DNA from: Fructobacillus papyriferae
GTDB lineage: Bacteria > Bacillota > Bacilli > Lactobacillales > Lactobacillaceae
Reading direction: 5' to 3'
DNA: 64,000 nt
Assembly: GCF_018437225.1 (NCBI RefSeq)
Contig: NZ_JAAMFI010000001.1
Coordinates: forward strand, 1 to 64,000
The translations under genes were made by a program, and so were the position numbers. Positions 25,804 to 34,567 of the stretch are shown here, one piece after another; position 1 is the first letter of the stretch, and each line of letters starts with the position of its first letter. The notes beneath the pieces are model-generated. The model was not told the origin of the DNA. It made no database searches and saw nothing but the letters and a program-made list of their open reading frames with translations.

Positions 25804-25864
25804 GTGAAAAAGAAAACTTTTTGTTATTTTAGTATTACGAACATTTAATGCCTATTCATTCATT

Positions 25865-26031
25865 TATAATAAGTGAACAAAGTGACCGAAAGGTTGATGC
25901 TTTTTTGCTTCGTATGCTGCTTAGTGCCTTGGGTGCGCCTTTTTTTTACCTTAGAATGCTTGGTGATGGTGCGAACTTTTTTGATTTTTGGATGCTTTGT
26001 TAAAAAAGTGCGCTTAGGAGGCAGACTTTGA
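25865..26031 (+). other. Transcribed-looking region upstream of dedA: cysteine-rich micro-ORF and long hairpin
   Basis: The 365-nt gap 25804-26168 holds a TATAAT (25865-25870). Then an ORF at 25897-26031 encodes 44 residues rich in Cys, Phe and Leu (start MLFCFVCCLVPWVRLFF). Its ribosome site GAAAGG is only 3 nt from the ATG. The same stretch can fold: GCGCCTTTTTT (25935-25945) pairs with AAAAAAGTGCGC (26002-26013) except for one bulge. It may be a structured 5' leader of dedA, a small membrane peptide gene, or neither. Confidence 0.4.
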
Positions 26032-26168
26032 CGGGCTCTTAGCGTATGATGGAAGTAGGTAAACGGTGTTTTATCTTAGATTAATCGGAATTGTTTAAGA
26101 TAAGATCCAAGAATTTTTTGCTGGTCGACTGTGGCCTTTTGGATAGCTCAATTGAGGAGTTTGAATAC

Positions 26169-26849
26169 ATGATGATAGCGGCCTTTGGCGCAATTGGAGA
26201 ATGGGTGACCCACATCGGGCATGTTGATGCGAATTTCTCAATCGTTGAATTAAGCATCCTATTCTTACTGATTTTAATTGAAACTGGTGGCATCGTGACC
26301 GGTTTTATTCCGGGCGATGCCCTGGTGATGACGGCCGCTGGTTTTGCTGGGCGGCACCATTCGCCACAGGAGTTTTTGATTTTGGTCCTGCTCTTTGCCT
26401 TGGCTTCTGCAATTGGCGATTCAATTAACTATTGGCTAGGCGCTTGGGTTATTAAACAGGTCGACAAAATTCCTTGGGTGAAGCGGCACTTAAATGAAGA
26501 AATGACCGAAAAGATAACGGCCAATTTGAATCCGAAACGTTGGCAGCTTTTCATTATTTTGGGCCGGTTCGTCCCTTTTGTTCGAACCATTGTGCCACTT
26601 TCGGCCCACCGGTTGAAATTACCTTTTAAAACGTATTTCCACATGTCAGCCTTAGCCTCGACCATTTGGTCGATTTCGATGGTAACCATCGGCTACTTCT
26701 TTGGGCACTTAACTTTGCCAAAGGGCGTATTGCCGGTTGGCATCGGATTAGCAGTGATCGTGGTTGTGTTGACGTTACGCTCTGCTAAATTTCGGCAGTG
26801 GATCATTGACTTAATTACAAAACCCAGCCAAGAGAAAGATGAGGACTGA
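26169..26849 (+). CDS. DedA family membrane protein
   Basis: A 226-aa DedA/VTT-superfamily protein with about five hydrophobic segments. The conserved motifs appear as GFIPGDALVMTAAGFAG and FIILGRFVPFVRTIVPLSA, the second holding the family's F-x-R-F-x-P-x-x-R core (GRFVPFVR). DedA proteins are linked to lipid scrambling and envelope homeostasis, including undecaprenyl-phosphate recycling in some. The ATG at 26169 follows GAGGAG; the frame is open upstream without support. pgm starts one base after its stop. Confidence 0.88.
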   Translation: MMIAAFGAIGEWVTHIGHVDANFSIVELSILFLLILIETGGIVTGFIPGDALVMTAAGFAGRHHSPQEFLILVLLFALASAIGDSINYWLGAWVIKQVDKIPWVKRHLNEEMTEKITANLNPKRWQLFIILGRFVPFVRTIVPLSAHRLKLPFKTYFHMSALASTIWSISMVTIGYFFGHLTLPKGVLPVGIGLAVIVVVLTLRSAKFRQWIIDLITKPSQEKDED

Positions 26850-26850
26850 G

Positions 26851-28557
26851 ATGACAACTTATAAAGAAACGTTTGAAAAGTGGCAAAAGGCGGACCTACC
26901 AAAAGACTTGGCGGCCGAATTAGCGGCCTTACCCGAAGCGGGTATTGAAGAAGCCTTCTATCAAGACATGGCTTTTGGAACGGCTGGTATGCGTGGGCAC
27001 ATGGGCGTTGGCCCAAATCAGATCAATGTGGTGACCGTTGCAAAAGTCACCGAAGCCTTGGCTAGCTACATCGATCAAAATGGTCAAACAGCAAAGGAAC
27101 GCGGAGTCGTCATTGCCTTTGATTCCCGTCACCATTCTGAAGAATTTGCGACGGTTGCCTCTCGTGTTCTTTCAGCTCACGGTATCAAGGTTTACCGTTT
27201 CTCATCCTTACGACCAACGCCTGAACTGTCCTTTGGTGTTCGCCATCTGAAGGCCTTTGCTGGAATTATGATTACCGCGTCCCACAACCCAAAGGAAGAC
27301 AACGGCTACAAAGTATACGGTGAAGACGGTGGACAAATGATTCCAGAAGCCGTCCAAGCAGTCATCGATGCTCGGGCCGCCATTGACGATCCATTTACGA
27401 TTGAACAGGACCGCTCGGAAGCAACTGTTGCGATCATTGATCGTCTTGTTGACGATCCTTATTTGGCTGAAGTAAAAACGATTTCAGTGGATCAAGCCCT
27501 CATCCAAAAAGAAGGGGCAGCTTTAAAGTTCGTTTACTCGCCCCTGCACGGAACGGGTCAATACATTGGAGAAAAAGCTTTGCAACAAGCTGGCTTTTCC
27601 AACTATACGATTGTAAAAGAACAAGCCGAACTGGATGGGGATTTCCCAACGGTCAAAAAGCCTAATCCTGAAGATCCAGCCGCACTTTCTTTGGCTATCG
27701 ACTATGCCAAAAAGGAAGCGGCGGATTTGGTAGTGGCAACCGATCCCGATGCTGACCGAATGGGGGCAGCCGTACGTTTGGCTGATGGTTCCTACCAGGT
27801 GCTTTCTGGTAATCAAATTGCGGCCTTGATGGTTAATTACTTGCTAACGGCTAAGAAGAAGACGCAAACGTTGCCAGAAAACGGAGCAATCGTGACGTCC
27901 ATCGTTTCATCACGATTTGCTTCTGAAATTGCCAAGTCCTTTGGCGTTTCGACCTTCGATGTCTTGACTGGCTTTAAGTACATCGCTGCCATGATTGACC
28001 GTTTTGAAGCAAAGAAGGACTACACTTATCTCTTTGGTTTTGAAGAATCCTTTGGTTATTTGATCAAGCCATTTGCCCACGATAAGGATGCCATCCAAGC
28101 CTTGGTCCTCTTTGCCGAAATGGCCGCTTATTATAAGGAACAGGGCCGTTCCTTTGCAGATGGCCTAGATGACTTGTACAAGCAATTCGGCTACTTCGAA
28201 GAAAAGACAATTGCCTACGAATTCCCAGGTGTCTCCGGTCACCAGGAAATGGCCGATTTGATGGCCAAGTTCCGCAACGAAAAGCTGGAAAAGGTTGCGG
28301 ATCAATTGGTCTTGGCGACCCAGGACTTTGCCAGCCAGACACAAAGGGATCGTGTTGGTGCGGTCAAGAAAATGCCACAACCAAAAGCTAACGTGTTGAA
28401 ATACTGGTTGGCCGATGGTTCATGGATTGCGCTGCGTCCTTCCGGTACTGAACCGAAACTGAAGCTCTACTTGGGTGTCGTGGCAGATTCGAAGGAAGAA
28501 GCCGATCGTAAGTTGGCGTCTTATGAAAAGGAAATGGCCGGAAAAGTTCAGGACTAA
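26851..28557 (+). CDS. pgm: Phosphoglucomutase/phosphomannomutase (alpha-D-phosphohexomutase)
   Basis: A 568-aa phosphohexomutase of the PgcA-like long form, interconverting glucose 6-phosphate and glucose 1-phosphate. The phosphoserine loop is GIMITASHNPKEDNGYK. The metal-binding loop is ATDPDADRMG, the sugar-binding GFEESFGY follows, and the phosphate-binding loop is ALRPSGTEPKLKLYL. The ATG at 26851 is two bases after the dedA stop, with GAGGACTGAG upstream. Together with GalU it supplies UDP-glucose for envelope polymers. Confidence 0.95.
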   Translation: MTTYKETFEKWQKADLPKDLAAELAALPEAGIEEAFYQDMAFGTAGMRGHMGVGPNQINVVTVAKVTEALASYIDQNGQTAKERGVVIAFDSRHHSEEFATVASRVLSAHGIKVYRFSSLRPTPELSFGVRHLKAFAGIMITASHNPKEDNGYKVYGEDGGQMIPEAVQAVIDARAAIDDPFTIEQDRSEATVAIIDRLVDDPYLAEVKTISVDQALIQKEGAALKFVYSPLHGTGQYIGEKALQQAGFSNYTIVKEQAELDGDFPTVKKPNPEDPAALSLAIDYAKKEAADLVVATDPDADRMGAAVRLADGSYQVLSGNQIAALMVNYLLTAKKKTQTLPENGAIVTSIVSSRFASEIAKSFGVSTFDVLTGFKYIAAMIDRFEAKKDYTYLFGFEESFGYLIKPFAHDKDAIQALVLFAEMAAYYKEQGRSFADGLDDLYKQFGYFEEKTIAYEFPGVSGHQEMADLMAKFRNEKLEKVADQLVLATQDFASQTQRDRVGAVKKMPQPKANVLKYWLADGSWIALRPSGTEPKLKLYLGVVADSKEEADRKLASYEKEMAGKVQD

Positions 28558-28560
28558 AAA

Positions 28561-28677
28561 TTGCAAGCCGGCTCATCCTTTGCTATACTAGTAAAAGGCA
28601 ATAAGCCATAATTAACGGTAATCCGCTGTGCGTCAGTCGTTAGGCAAGCATAAGATTGGCGATTAGGAGAATGACAC
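28561..28677 (+). promoter_or_regulatory. rplS promoter and leader
   Basis: Promoter TTGCAA (28561-28566), 17 nt, TATACT (28584-28589). The roughly 80-nt leader that follows is long for so short a gene and may hold the L19 autoregulatory structure known from Firmicutes (an inference; I did not resolve a full fold). The ribosome site is TTAGGAGA. Confidence 0.65.
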
Positions 28678-29037
28678 ATGCGTCAAAACAGTTTGTTAGA
28701 AAAAGTTACGTCATCCCAATTGCGGAACGATGTTCCAGAATTCCGCGCAGGGGACACGGTTCGAGTTCACGCTCGGATCGTCGAAGGTACTCGCGAACGT
28801 GTTCAGCTCTTTGAAGGAGTTGTGATTAAGCGTAAGGGCACTGGAATCCAGGCTACTTACACGGTTCGTAAGATCTCTTCTGGTGTTGGTGTGGAACGTA
28901 CTTTCCCAGTACACTCACCACGTGTTGACAAGATTGAAGTGACTCGCTTTGGTCAAGTTCGCCGCGCCAAGCTTTACTACTTGCGCTCATTGCAAGGTAA
29001 GGCAGCTCGTATTAAGGAACGTCGTCGCGACGCCTAA
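28678..29037 (+). CDS. rplS: 50S ribosomal protein L19
   Basis: A 119-aa L19, located at the interface of the two ribosomal subunits. The conserved core [29 protein letters not shown] and the tail [19 protein letters not shown] are complete. It has its own strong promoter and a terminator, so it is monocistronic here; in many Firmicutes it is in an operon with trmD. Confidence 0.98.
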   Translation: MRQNSLLEKVTSSQLRNDVPEFRAGDTVRVHARIVEGTRERVQLFEGVVIKRKGTGIQATYTVRKISSGVGVERTFPVHSPRVDKIEVTRFGQVRRAKLYYLRSLQGKAARIKERRRDA

Positions 29038-29047
29038 GTTCGAGTTT

Positions 29048-29075
29048 AAGTCTCCACTTTTTAGTGGAGACTTTT
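29048..29075 (+). terminator. Terminator after rplS
   Basis: AAGTCTCCAC / GTGGAGACTT with a T5A loop and T5 tail. Confidence 0.9.
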
Positions 29076-29122
29076 TCTTTTGCGATAAGATAGGAAAAAT
29101 GGAGCAGAAAGGGGGCACTAAA

Positions 29123-30208
29123 ATGACCGAATTTTTACAGGCGGTTGATCATCGAAAGATTTTACACGTCGATATTGACGCTTTTTATGCGCAGGTCGAA
29201 ATGCGGGACAATCCAAAGTTAAAAACAGTCCCCCTCGGTATCGGTCGTGACCCTGATCAGCATCATGGTCACGGGGTCATCGCCACGGCTAATTACCTTG
29301 CTCGAAAGGCTGGGGTTCACTCGGCCATGGGATCGATTGAGGCGAAACGGGCCTGTCCGGACTTGGTTTTTGTGGCACCGGACTTTGATAAATACCGTCA
29401 AATTTCGGTACAGATTCATGCTATTTACCATGAGTTCACGGATACGATTGAGCCGGTGGCTTTGGATGAGGCCTACTTGGACGTGACCGAAAACAAGATG
29501 GCTTCTCCTACTTTGGCGGCCCAGCTTCGCCATCGAATCTGGCAGGAAACGGGGCTAACCTGTTCCGTCGGGGTTTCCTATAACAAAGTGTTGGCCAAGC
29601 TCGGTTCTGAGCACCACAAGCCAAACGGGGTGACGGTGATTCCCCGTGAATTGGCTCAGGACTTCATGTTGGCTCTGCCCATCAAGGCCTTTCGTGGTGT
29701 CGGAGAAAAGACGCTCGAAAAGTTTCAAAAGCTTGGCGTTAAAGACGGTCGGGATTTGCACGCGATGTCCTTGGATGACCTGCGCGTTTATTTTGGGTCT
29801 TTTGGTGATGTCTTGTATTGGCAAGCCAGAGCGACTCATTTTAGCCCGGTGAAGGACCGGTCGGTTCGTCAATCGGTTGGTAAGGAATCGACTTTTGAGT
29901 TCGCCTTGCACGACCGCCAACAGGTTGAAGCTGCCTTCAAGGAATTGGCCGAAAAGGTCGTGCAAAACATGGAAAAGCGCAAGTTGCTCGGCCGGACGTT
30001 AACGGTCAAGATTCGAGACGACGATTTCCACACTCAGACCAAGGGCATCACCTTGGCCGACACCTTTGATTTGGATCCGGCCTTTATGACTAGGCAAGCG
30101 ATGTTGATCTTTGATGACTGTTATCCGGATGAATTTTCCGTGCGTTTGCTGGGACTAACCTTTTCCAATATCGTGCCTCAAAAATATGAAGCAGTGACAC
30201 TTTTTTAA
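29123..30208 (+). CDS. dinB: DNA polymerase IV (Y-family)
   Basis: A 361-aa error-prone polymerase for translesion synthesis. Catalytic carboxylates appear in HVDIDAFYAQVE and in EPVALDEAYLDV, followed by GVSYNKVLAKLGSEHHKPNG and a helix-hairpin-helix region around FRGVGEKTLEKFQKLGV. The ATG at 29123 follows AGAAAGGGGG; the frame is open far upstream but only as a shadow of rplS. No LexA box of the recA type is visible in front of it. Confidence 0.95.
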   Translation: MTEFLQAVDHRKILHVDIDAFYAQVEMRDNPKLKTVPLGIGRDPDQHHGHGVIATANYLARKAGVHSAMGSIEAKRACPDLVFVAPDFDKYRQISVQIHAIYHEFTDTIEPVALDEAYLDVTENKMASPTLAAQLRHRIWQETGLTCSVGVSYNKVLAKLGSEHHKPNGVTVIPRELAQDFMLALPIKAFRGVGEKTLEKFQKLGVKDGRDLHAMSLDDLRVYFGSFGDVLYWQARATHFSPVKDRSVRQSVGKESTFEFALHDRQQVEAAFKELAEKVVQNMEKRKLLGRTLTVKIRDDDFHTQTKGITLADTFDLDPAFMTRQAMLIFDDCYPDEFSVRLLGLTFSNIVPQKYEAVTLF

Positions 30209-30290
30209 GAGCAGCGCACGGGATTCCCCTTTTGTTAGCCTCCTTTTCTGGGGTATAATAAAAGACAGACAAAAAAGACAGGACGACGAT

Positions 30291-31253
30291 ATGGCAAGCA
30301 TTCAAGAAGATATTCTTTCACAAATCAAGCGTTACGATACCATCATTATTCACCGCCACCAGCGGCCTGATCCGGATGCTTATGGTTCGCAACTCGGCTT
30401 GCAGGCCATTTTGCAGGCCTCTTTTCCCGAAAAGAAAATCTATGCGGCTGGTAAAGAAATTCCTGGCCTTGCCTGGATTGGGGATGGTAAGAAAATTGCC
30501 GATGATGTACCGGATTCGGCCTACAAAAAGGCGTTGGTGATCGTGGTTGATACGGCCAACGATCCTCGGGTGGATGACCAACGCTGGCGTAACGGTATGG
30601 AAGTTGTCAAGATCGATCATCATCCAAATGTCGAACCTTATGGCGATTGGCAGTGGGTCGAAGATGACGCCTCGGCGACAGCCGTTTTGATCTACAAATT
30701 CTTTTGGGCTTTGAAGGACCAAGGGTTGGTGATGACTAAGGAGGCGGCTCGTTTCCTTTACATCGGTATCATCGGGGATACCGGGCGTTTCATGTACTCA
30801 TTGAATCAAGACGTCTTCGATGTTGCGGGTAAGCTTGTCGCTTATGGTTTTGACTACCAGACCATGTACACAGCAATGACAACGTTACCAGAACCGGCGG
30901 TTAAGCTTTCTGGATGGGTCATGCAAAACATTACCGTGCTTGACTCTGGCTTTGCTTACGTGGTGTTGGACCGTGATCTGCTGAATTCCTTCCACTTAGG
31001 GGATGCTGGTACGTCATATACGGTTTCGATTCCATCACGAATTGATCGGGTGAAGGCCTGGGCCATTTTTGAGGAACAAGACAACGGGGATTATCGTGTC
31101 CGCTTGCGTTCACGCTCGATTGTCATTAATGACATTGCCCAAGACTTTGACGGCGGGGGACATCCGCTTGCTTCTGGTGCCTGGGCTTATGGAAAAGAAC
31201 AAATTCAAGAAGTGATTGATCGTGTCGACGCTGCATTGAAAAAGCAGGACTAA
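30291..31253 (+). CDS. DHH-family phosphoesterase (NrnA-like oligoribonuclease/pAp phosphatase)
   Basis: A 320-aa DHH/DHHA1 protein. Motif I is HRHQRPDPDAYGS, motif II has VVDTAND, motif III is IDHHPNVEPYG, and motif IV falls near GIIGDTGRFMYS. The DHHA1 glycine motif is FDGGGHPLASGAW. These proteins degrade nanoRNAs and 3'-phosphoadenosine phosphate; some cleave cyclic dinucleotide products. TTGTTA, 16 nt, TATAAT (30254-30259) forms a promoter. The DEAD helicase gene follows after 74 nt, which hints at a shared RNA-turnover role. Confidence 0.9.
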   Translation: MASIQEDILSQIKRYDTIIIHRHQRPDPDAYGSQLGLQAILQASFPEKKIYAAGKEIPGLAWIGDGKKIADDVPDSAYKKALVIVVDTANDPRVDDQRWRNGMEVVKIDHHPNVEPYGDWQWVEDDASATAVLIYKFFWALKDQGLVMTKEAARFLYIGIIGDTGRFMYSLNQDVFDVAGKLVAYGFDYQTMYTAMTTLPEPAVKLSGWVMQNITVLDSGFAYVVLDRDLLNSFHLGDAGTSYTVSIPSRIDRVKAWAIFEEQDNGDYRVRLRSRSIVINDIAQDFDGGGHPLASGAWAYGKEQIQEVIDRVDAALKKQD

Positions 31254-31327
31254 GCGCAAGAAACGCTCACATTTCGCTCTCTGCTCGGTCTATTGGGCCG
31301 AGCACTTGCAAAGAAAGTAAGGACAAT

Positions 31328-32686
31328 ATGCCAGAAGAAAGCCAACAATTTGGCCAATTTAATTTAAAGCCAGAAGTGATCGCTGCCTTAAAAAAGATCG
31401 GCTTTGACCAACCAACGCCGATTCAGGCTAAGTTAATCCCGACGATCTTACGTGGTGGGGATGTGGTCGGCCAGTCGCAAACGGGTTCTGGGAAAACCCA
31501 CACCTTTTTGGTGCCGATCTTTAACAATTTGGATCCGCGAGTACAAAAGACTCAAGTTGTGATTACGACGCCGTCACGCGAGTTGGCCGCTCAAATTGCA
31601 AAGGCCGCCCGTGCCTTTGGAGAGGCCATGGCTATGGAGAAGGTTGCGATTTCCGAATATGTCGGTGGTACGGACAAAGCGCGTCAAATCCGTCAGCTTG
31701 ACAAGCACCAACCACAGTTGGTTATTGGAACACCGGGCCGCTTGTCCGACTTGGTCAAAAGTGGGGCCTTGTCATTGAACCAAGTGAAGACTTTGGTTGT
31801 TGATGAAGCTGATATGACACTTGACATGGGCTTTTTGCCCGATGTGGACTTCTTGGCCGGCGCGATGCCAAAGGACTTGCAGACTTTGGTTTTCTCGGCT
31901 ACCATGCCAGAAAAGCTGAAGCCATTTTTGAAGAAGTACATGGATAATCCGACCTTCACGACGATTCCAACGTCGGCCACGATTGCTGACACAATCGATA
32001 ACTGGCTGATTGCCACGCGTTCAAAGGACAAAGAAGAAGTGATTGATGGGTTACTTAAGGCTTTCAACCCTTATCTAGCGCTGATCTTTGGAAATACAAA
32101 GGAGCGTGTCAAGGAATTGGCCGCTCACTTACGTGGTCAAGGTTTCAAAGTTGCTGAAATTCATGGAGATGTACCACCACGCGAACGGCGTCGTGTCATG
32201 AAGGGCATTTTGCATTTGGATTATCAATACGTGGTCGCGACGGATCTGGCTGCTCGCGGGATTGATATTGAAGGTGTCTCCCATGTCATCAATGATGGCG
32301 TGCCGGGTGAATTGGAATTTTTCGTTCACCGTGTTGGCCGAACGGGTCGAAACGGTATGCCTGGAACGGCCGTCACGTTGTACGGACCAGACGAGGAGAA
32401 GAAGATTGAAGAGTTGGAAAAGCTCGGTGTTATCTTCCAAAACAAGCAGCTGAAAAAAGGCGAAATTGTTGATGTCAAAGACCGTAAGGCGCGTTATCAA
32501 AGACAAGCAACGACTAAGAAGCTCGATCCTGAAATGGTCGGAATGGTCAAGAAAAAGAAGAAGAAGGTCAAGCCTGGCTACAAGCGCCAAATTAAGAATA
32601 ATTTGAAGCGTAAACAGCAAATGGACCGGCGAATCGAAGCTCGTCAAGAACGGCGAAATACGCGTCGTGACAATAAGAATAGTTAA
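31328..32686 (+). CDS. cshB: DEAD-box RNA helicase (CshB-like)
   Basis: A 452-aa DEAD-box helicase with all core motifs: Q motif (FDQPTPIQAKLIP), AQTGSGKT-equivalent SQTGSGKT, PSRELA, GTPGRL, DEAD, SAT, and HRVGRTGR. The C-terminal ~70 residues are very basic (KKKKKVKPGYKRQIKNNLKR), as in CshB-type helicases that handle structured and cold-shock RNAs. A hairpin TGCTCGG / CCGAGCA (31282-31304) lies in the leader. The ribosome site is AGTAAGGAC. The CshA/CshB choice is by length and tail only. Confidence 0.88.
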   Translation: MPEESQQFGQFNLKPEVIAALKKIGFDQPTPIQAKLIPTILRGGDVVGQSQTGSGKTHTFLVPIFNNLDPRVQKTQVVITTPSRELAAQIAKAARAFGEAMAMEKVAISEYVGGTDKARQIRQLDKHQPQLVIGTPGRLSDLVKSGALSLNQVKTLVVDEADMTLDMGFLPDVDFLAGAMPKDLQTLVFSATMPEKLKPFLKKYMDNPTFTTIPTSATIADTIDNWLIATRSKDKEEVIDGLLKAFNPYLALIFGNTKERVKELAAHLRGQGFKVAEIHGDVPPRERRRVMKGILHLDYQYVVATDLAARGIDIEGVSHVINDGVPGELEFFVHRVGRTGRNGMPGTAVTLYGPDEEKKIEELEKLGVIFQNKQLKKGEIVDVKDRKARYQRQATTKKLDPEMVGMVKKKKKKVKPGYKRQIKNNLKRKQQMDRRIEARQERRNTRRDNKNS

Positions 32687-32719
32687 GAAAAGTGCCTCTG
32701 ATGAGTGGCGCTTGTCAAT

Positions 32720-32761
32720 AAAAAAGCACCCAACGTTTACAAAACGTCGGGTGCTTTTTTT
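32720..32761. terminator. Bidirectional terminator
   Basis: AAAAAAGCACCC-ACGTTT / AAAACGT-GGGTGCTTTTTT, shared by the convergent helicase and YslB-family genes. Confidence 0.9.
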
Positions 32762-32769
32762 ATAAGTGG

Positions 32770-33633
32770 TTAGAAGTCTAGGGCTGTCTTAGAATCCCGG
32801 TGTTTCTTGCTCTTTGGGTCAAAAGCCAGAAGTGAATTGGTGATCGATTGTTCGACTGAAAGGCTGTCTTCCTCATTTTCGACCGGTGTATTGGTCGTTT
32901 CAGTCGTCGCCGAAGCAGTCCACTCTTCGGTAGGTGTTTTTGGTTGGCTGACTTGGCTTTGACCGTCTTTAGTATTCACGACGGCTTCATCTTCGGCTTC
33001 AGAAAGCGCGCTTGGCTGCTGCATCGCGTCCTCTTCTTTGACTTCAGCCAATTGGTCAAGCATGTGCGATTCTGAAGCGGGCTTTACAGCGCCAGAATTT
33101 TCAATTTGTGCGGTGACGGCCTCTGTTTTTTCATCCATGAGATCAAAGAAACGGTCACGAAGGGCAACTTGTTCCGATGCGGTCAGTGATTCGACACGGT
33201 GTTGATTATCTACCATGACAGTAATCGTTACCGTGTGCTTTCGCATATTGACCTGAAAGTAACTTTCAGCAATCGCTTCGTTTTGTAATTCCACTTGTTG
33301 GGCCAAGAAACCAGCTTCCAGTGAGAAGTCGGCTTGCCGGTTCAAAGCTAAGCGGTCTTTGATAACAGGACCAGCAACGAGCCACTGTTGCTCGGCTTCG
33401 CCCTGATAAGTGATCGTCAAATTACCAAAGCCAGCTTGTTCGAAGAAGTTCGCAATTTCAGCGATCGACTCGAGTGGGAATTGGCGGGCCAATTCTTTCC
33501 CAGCCCAATAAGTGATGTTCGCGTAGTCGTCTGTTAACAAATTTTGCAACAAAGCATCCCGGAGGAGCAGCGAGGCAAAAGCGTTTTCAGAACGATTCAT
33601 GCCGATTTGTTGGTGTGTTCGATCGTTTGCCAT
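32770..33633 (-). CDS. YslB/DUF2507 family protein with long acidic C-terminal extension
   Basis: A 287-aa protein. Residues about 15-150 match the DUF2507 (YslB) family by pattern and by context: yslB commonly neighbours glutamate racemase, as here (divergent). Family members are about 150 residues; this one adds about 135 residues that are acidic, rich in S, T, E and Q, and probably disordered. A short basic end (DPKSKKHRDSKTALDF) closes it. The ribosome site is AGAAAGGA. The core function is unknown. Confidence 0.75.
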   Translation of the reverse strand: MANDRTHQQIGMNRSENAFASLLLRDALLQNLLTDDYANITYWAGKELARQFPLESIAEIANFFEQAGFGNLTITYQGEAEQQWLVAGPVIKDRLALNRQADFSLEAGFLAQQVELQNEAIAESYFQVNMRKHTVTITVMVDNQHRVESLTASEQVALRDRFFDLMDEKTEAVTAQIENSGAVKPASESHMLDQLAEVKEEDAMQQPSALSEAEDEAVVNTKDGQSQVSQPKTPTEEWTASATTETTNTPVENEEDSLSVEQSITNSLLAFDPKSKKHRDSKTALDF

Positions 33634-33694
33634 GAAAAGAAATCCTTTCTTCTGTTTATTATAACAAAGTGATCAGCTTTAGACCCAGTCTCTC

Positions 33695-33728
33695 TTGCTT
33701 TTTTTTATGATTATCCGATAATAGGAGT
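33695..33728 (+). promoter_or_regulatory. murI promoter predicting a leaderless mRNA
   Basis: TTGCTT (33695-33700), 16 nt, GATAAT (33717-33722), then only 6 nt before the murI ATG. Transcription would start at or next to the start codon. The AGGAGT directly touching the ATG is too close to act as a normal ribosome site. Confidence 0.6.
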
Positions 33729-34559
33729 ATGGAAAATGAAGCACATGCAATTGGAATGATGGATTCGGGAATTGGTGGATTGACAGTCGTCAAGGCGGCT
33801 AAGGCGCTTTTGCCAAACGAATCGATTGTTTTTGTCGGGGATAACGCGCGCAATCCATACGGCCCTAAAGATCCAGAAGAAGTGATCAAATACAGCCGAC
33901 AGATTGCTCATTATTTGGTCGAAAAACATCAAATCAAAGTGTTAGCTATCGCTTGCAACACGGCAACGGCTTGCGCCTTGCCGGTTTTGCAAGATGAGTT
34001 GGACATTCCGGTCATTGGCGTGATTGATTCTGGAGCCAAGGCGGCGGTGGAAGCGTCTCGTTCAAAGAGAATTGGCTTGATCGCGACGCAAGGAACGGTT
34101 CGATCAAATAAATATCAGCAGGGAATCGCTGCTTTAGATAAAAACGCCAAAGTTTTTGCCCAGGCGGAGCCAGATTTTGTCCAACTGGTTGAACAAAATC
34201 GTTATCAAGAGCCGGCAGCTGAAGCGGAAGTAGCCGATCATTTGGCCGCTTTTAGAAACGATCAAATCGATACCTTGATTCTTGGCTGCACCCATTTTCC
34301 CTTGTTGACATCGGCCATCAAAAAAGCTGTTGGCAATGACGTCACACTCATTGATGCGGGAGCAGTAACGGCTTTGGAGCTGGCGGCTGATTTAAAAGTC
34401 AACGGCTTGTTGCGGAAAACCGATACGAAAAAGCCGAGTTATCAACTCTATACGACTGGCTCGGTTGCCTCTTTTGAGACGATTGCCAGAAATTGGCTGG
34501 GCCAAGGGGACTGGCAATTTAGCCACCTCCCTTTAGCCACCTTGACCAAAGAAGAATGA
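33729..34559 (+). CDS. murI: Glutamate racemase
   Basis: A 276-aa cofactor-independent racemase supplying D-glutamate for peptidoglycan. The two catalytic cysteines are in place: C76 (AIACNTATA) and C187 (LILGCTHFP). The N-terminal MDSGIGGLTVV and GDNARNPYG segments are typical. The promoter -10 lies 6 nt before the ATG, so the mRNA is probably leaderless. The rdgB-like gene follows after 8 nt, and the murI-rdgB order is common in Firmicutes. Confidence 0.96.
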   Translation: MENEAHAIGMMDSGIGGLTVVKAAKALLPNESIVFVGDNARNPYGPKDPEEVIKYSRQIAHYLVEKHQIKVLAIACNTATACALPVLQDELDIPVIGVIDSGAKAAVEASRSKRIGLIATQGTVRSNKYQQGIAALDKNAKVFAQAEPDFVQLVEQNRYQEPAAEAEVADHLAAFRNDQIDTLILGCTHFPLLTSAIKKAVGNDVTLIDAGAVTALELAADLKVNGLLRKTDTKKPSYQLYTTGSVASFETIARNWLGQGDWQFSHLPLATLTKEE

Positions 34560-34567
34560 GGATGATG

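Noticed and set aside
25730-25900. Catabolite-responsive element at the mdh promoter
   Set aside because: No stretch matches the cre consensus well enough to report.
29076-29122. LexA box before dinB
   Set aside because: No CGAAC-N4-GTTCG-like sequence is present.
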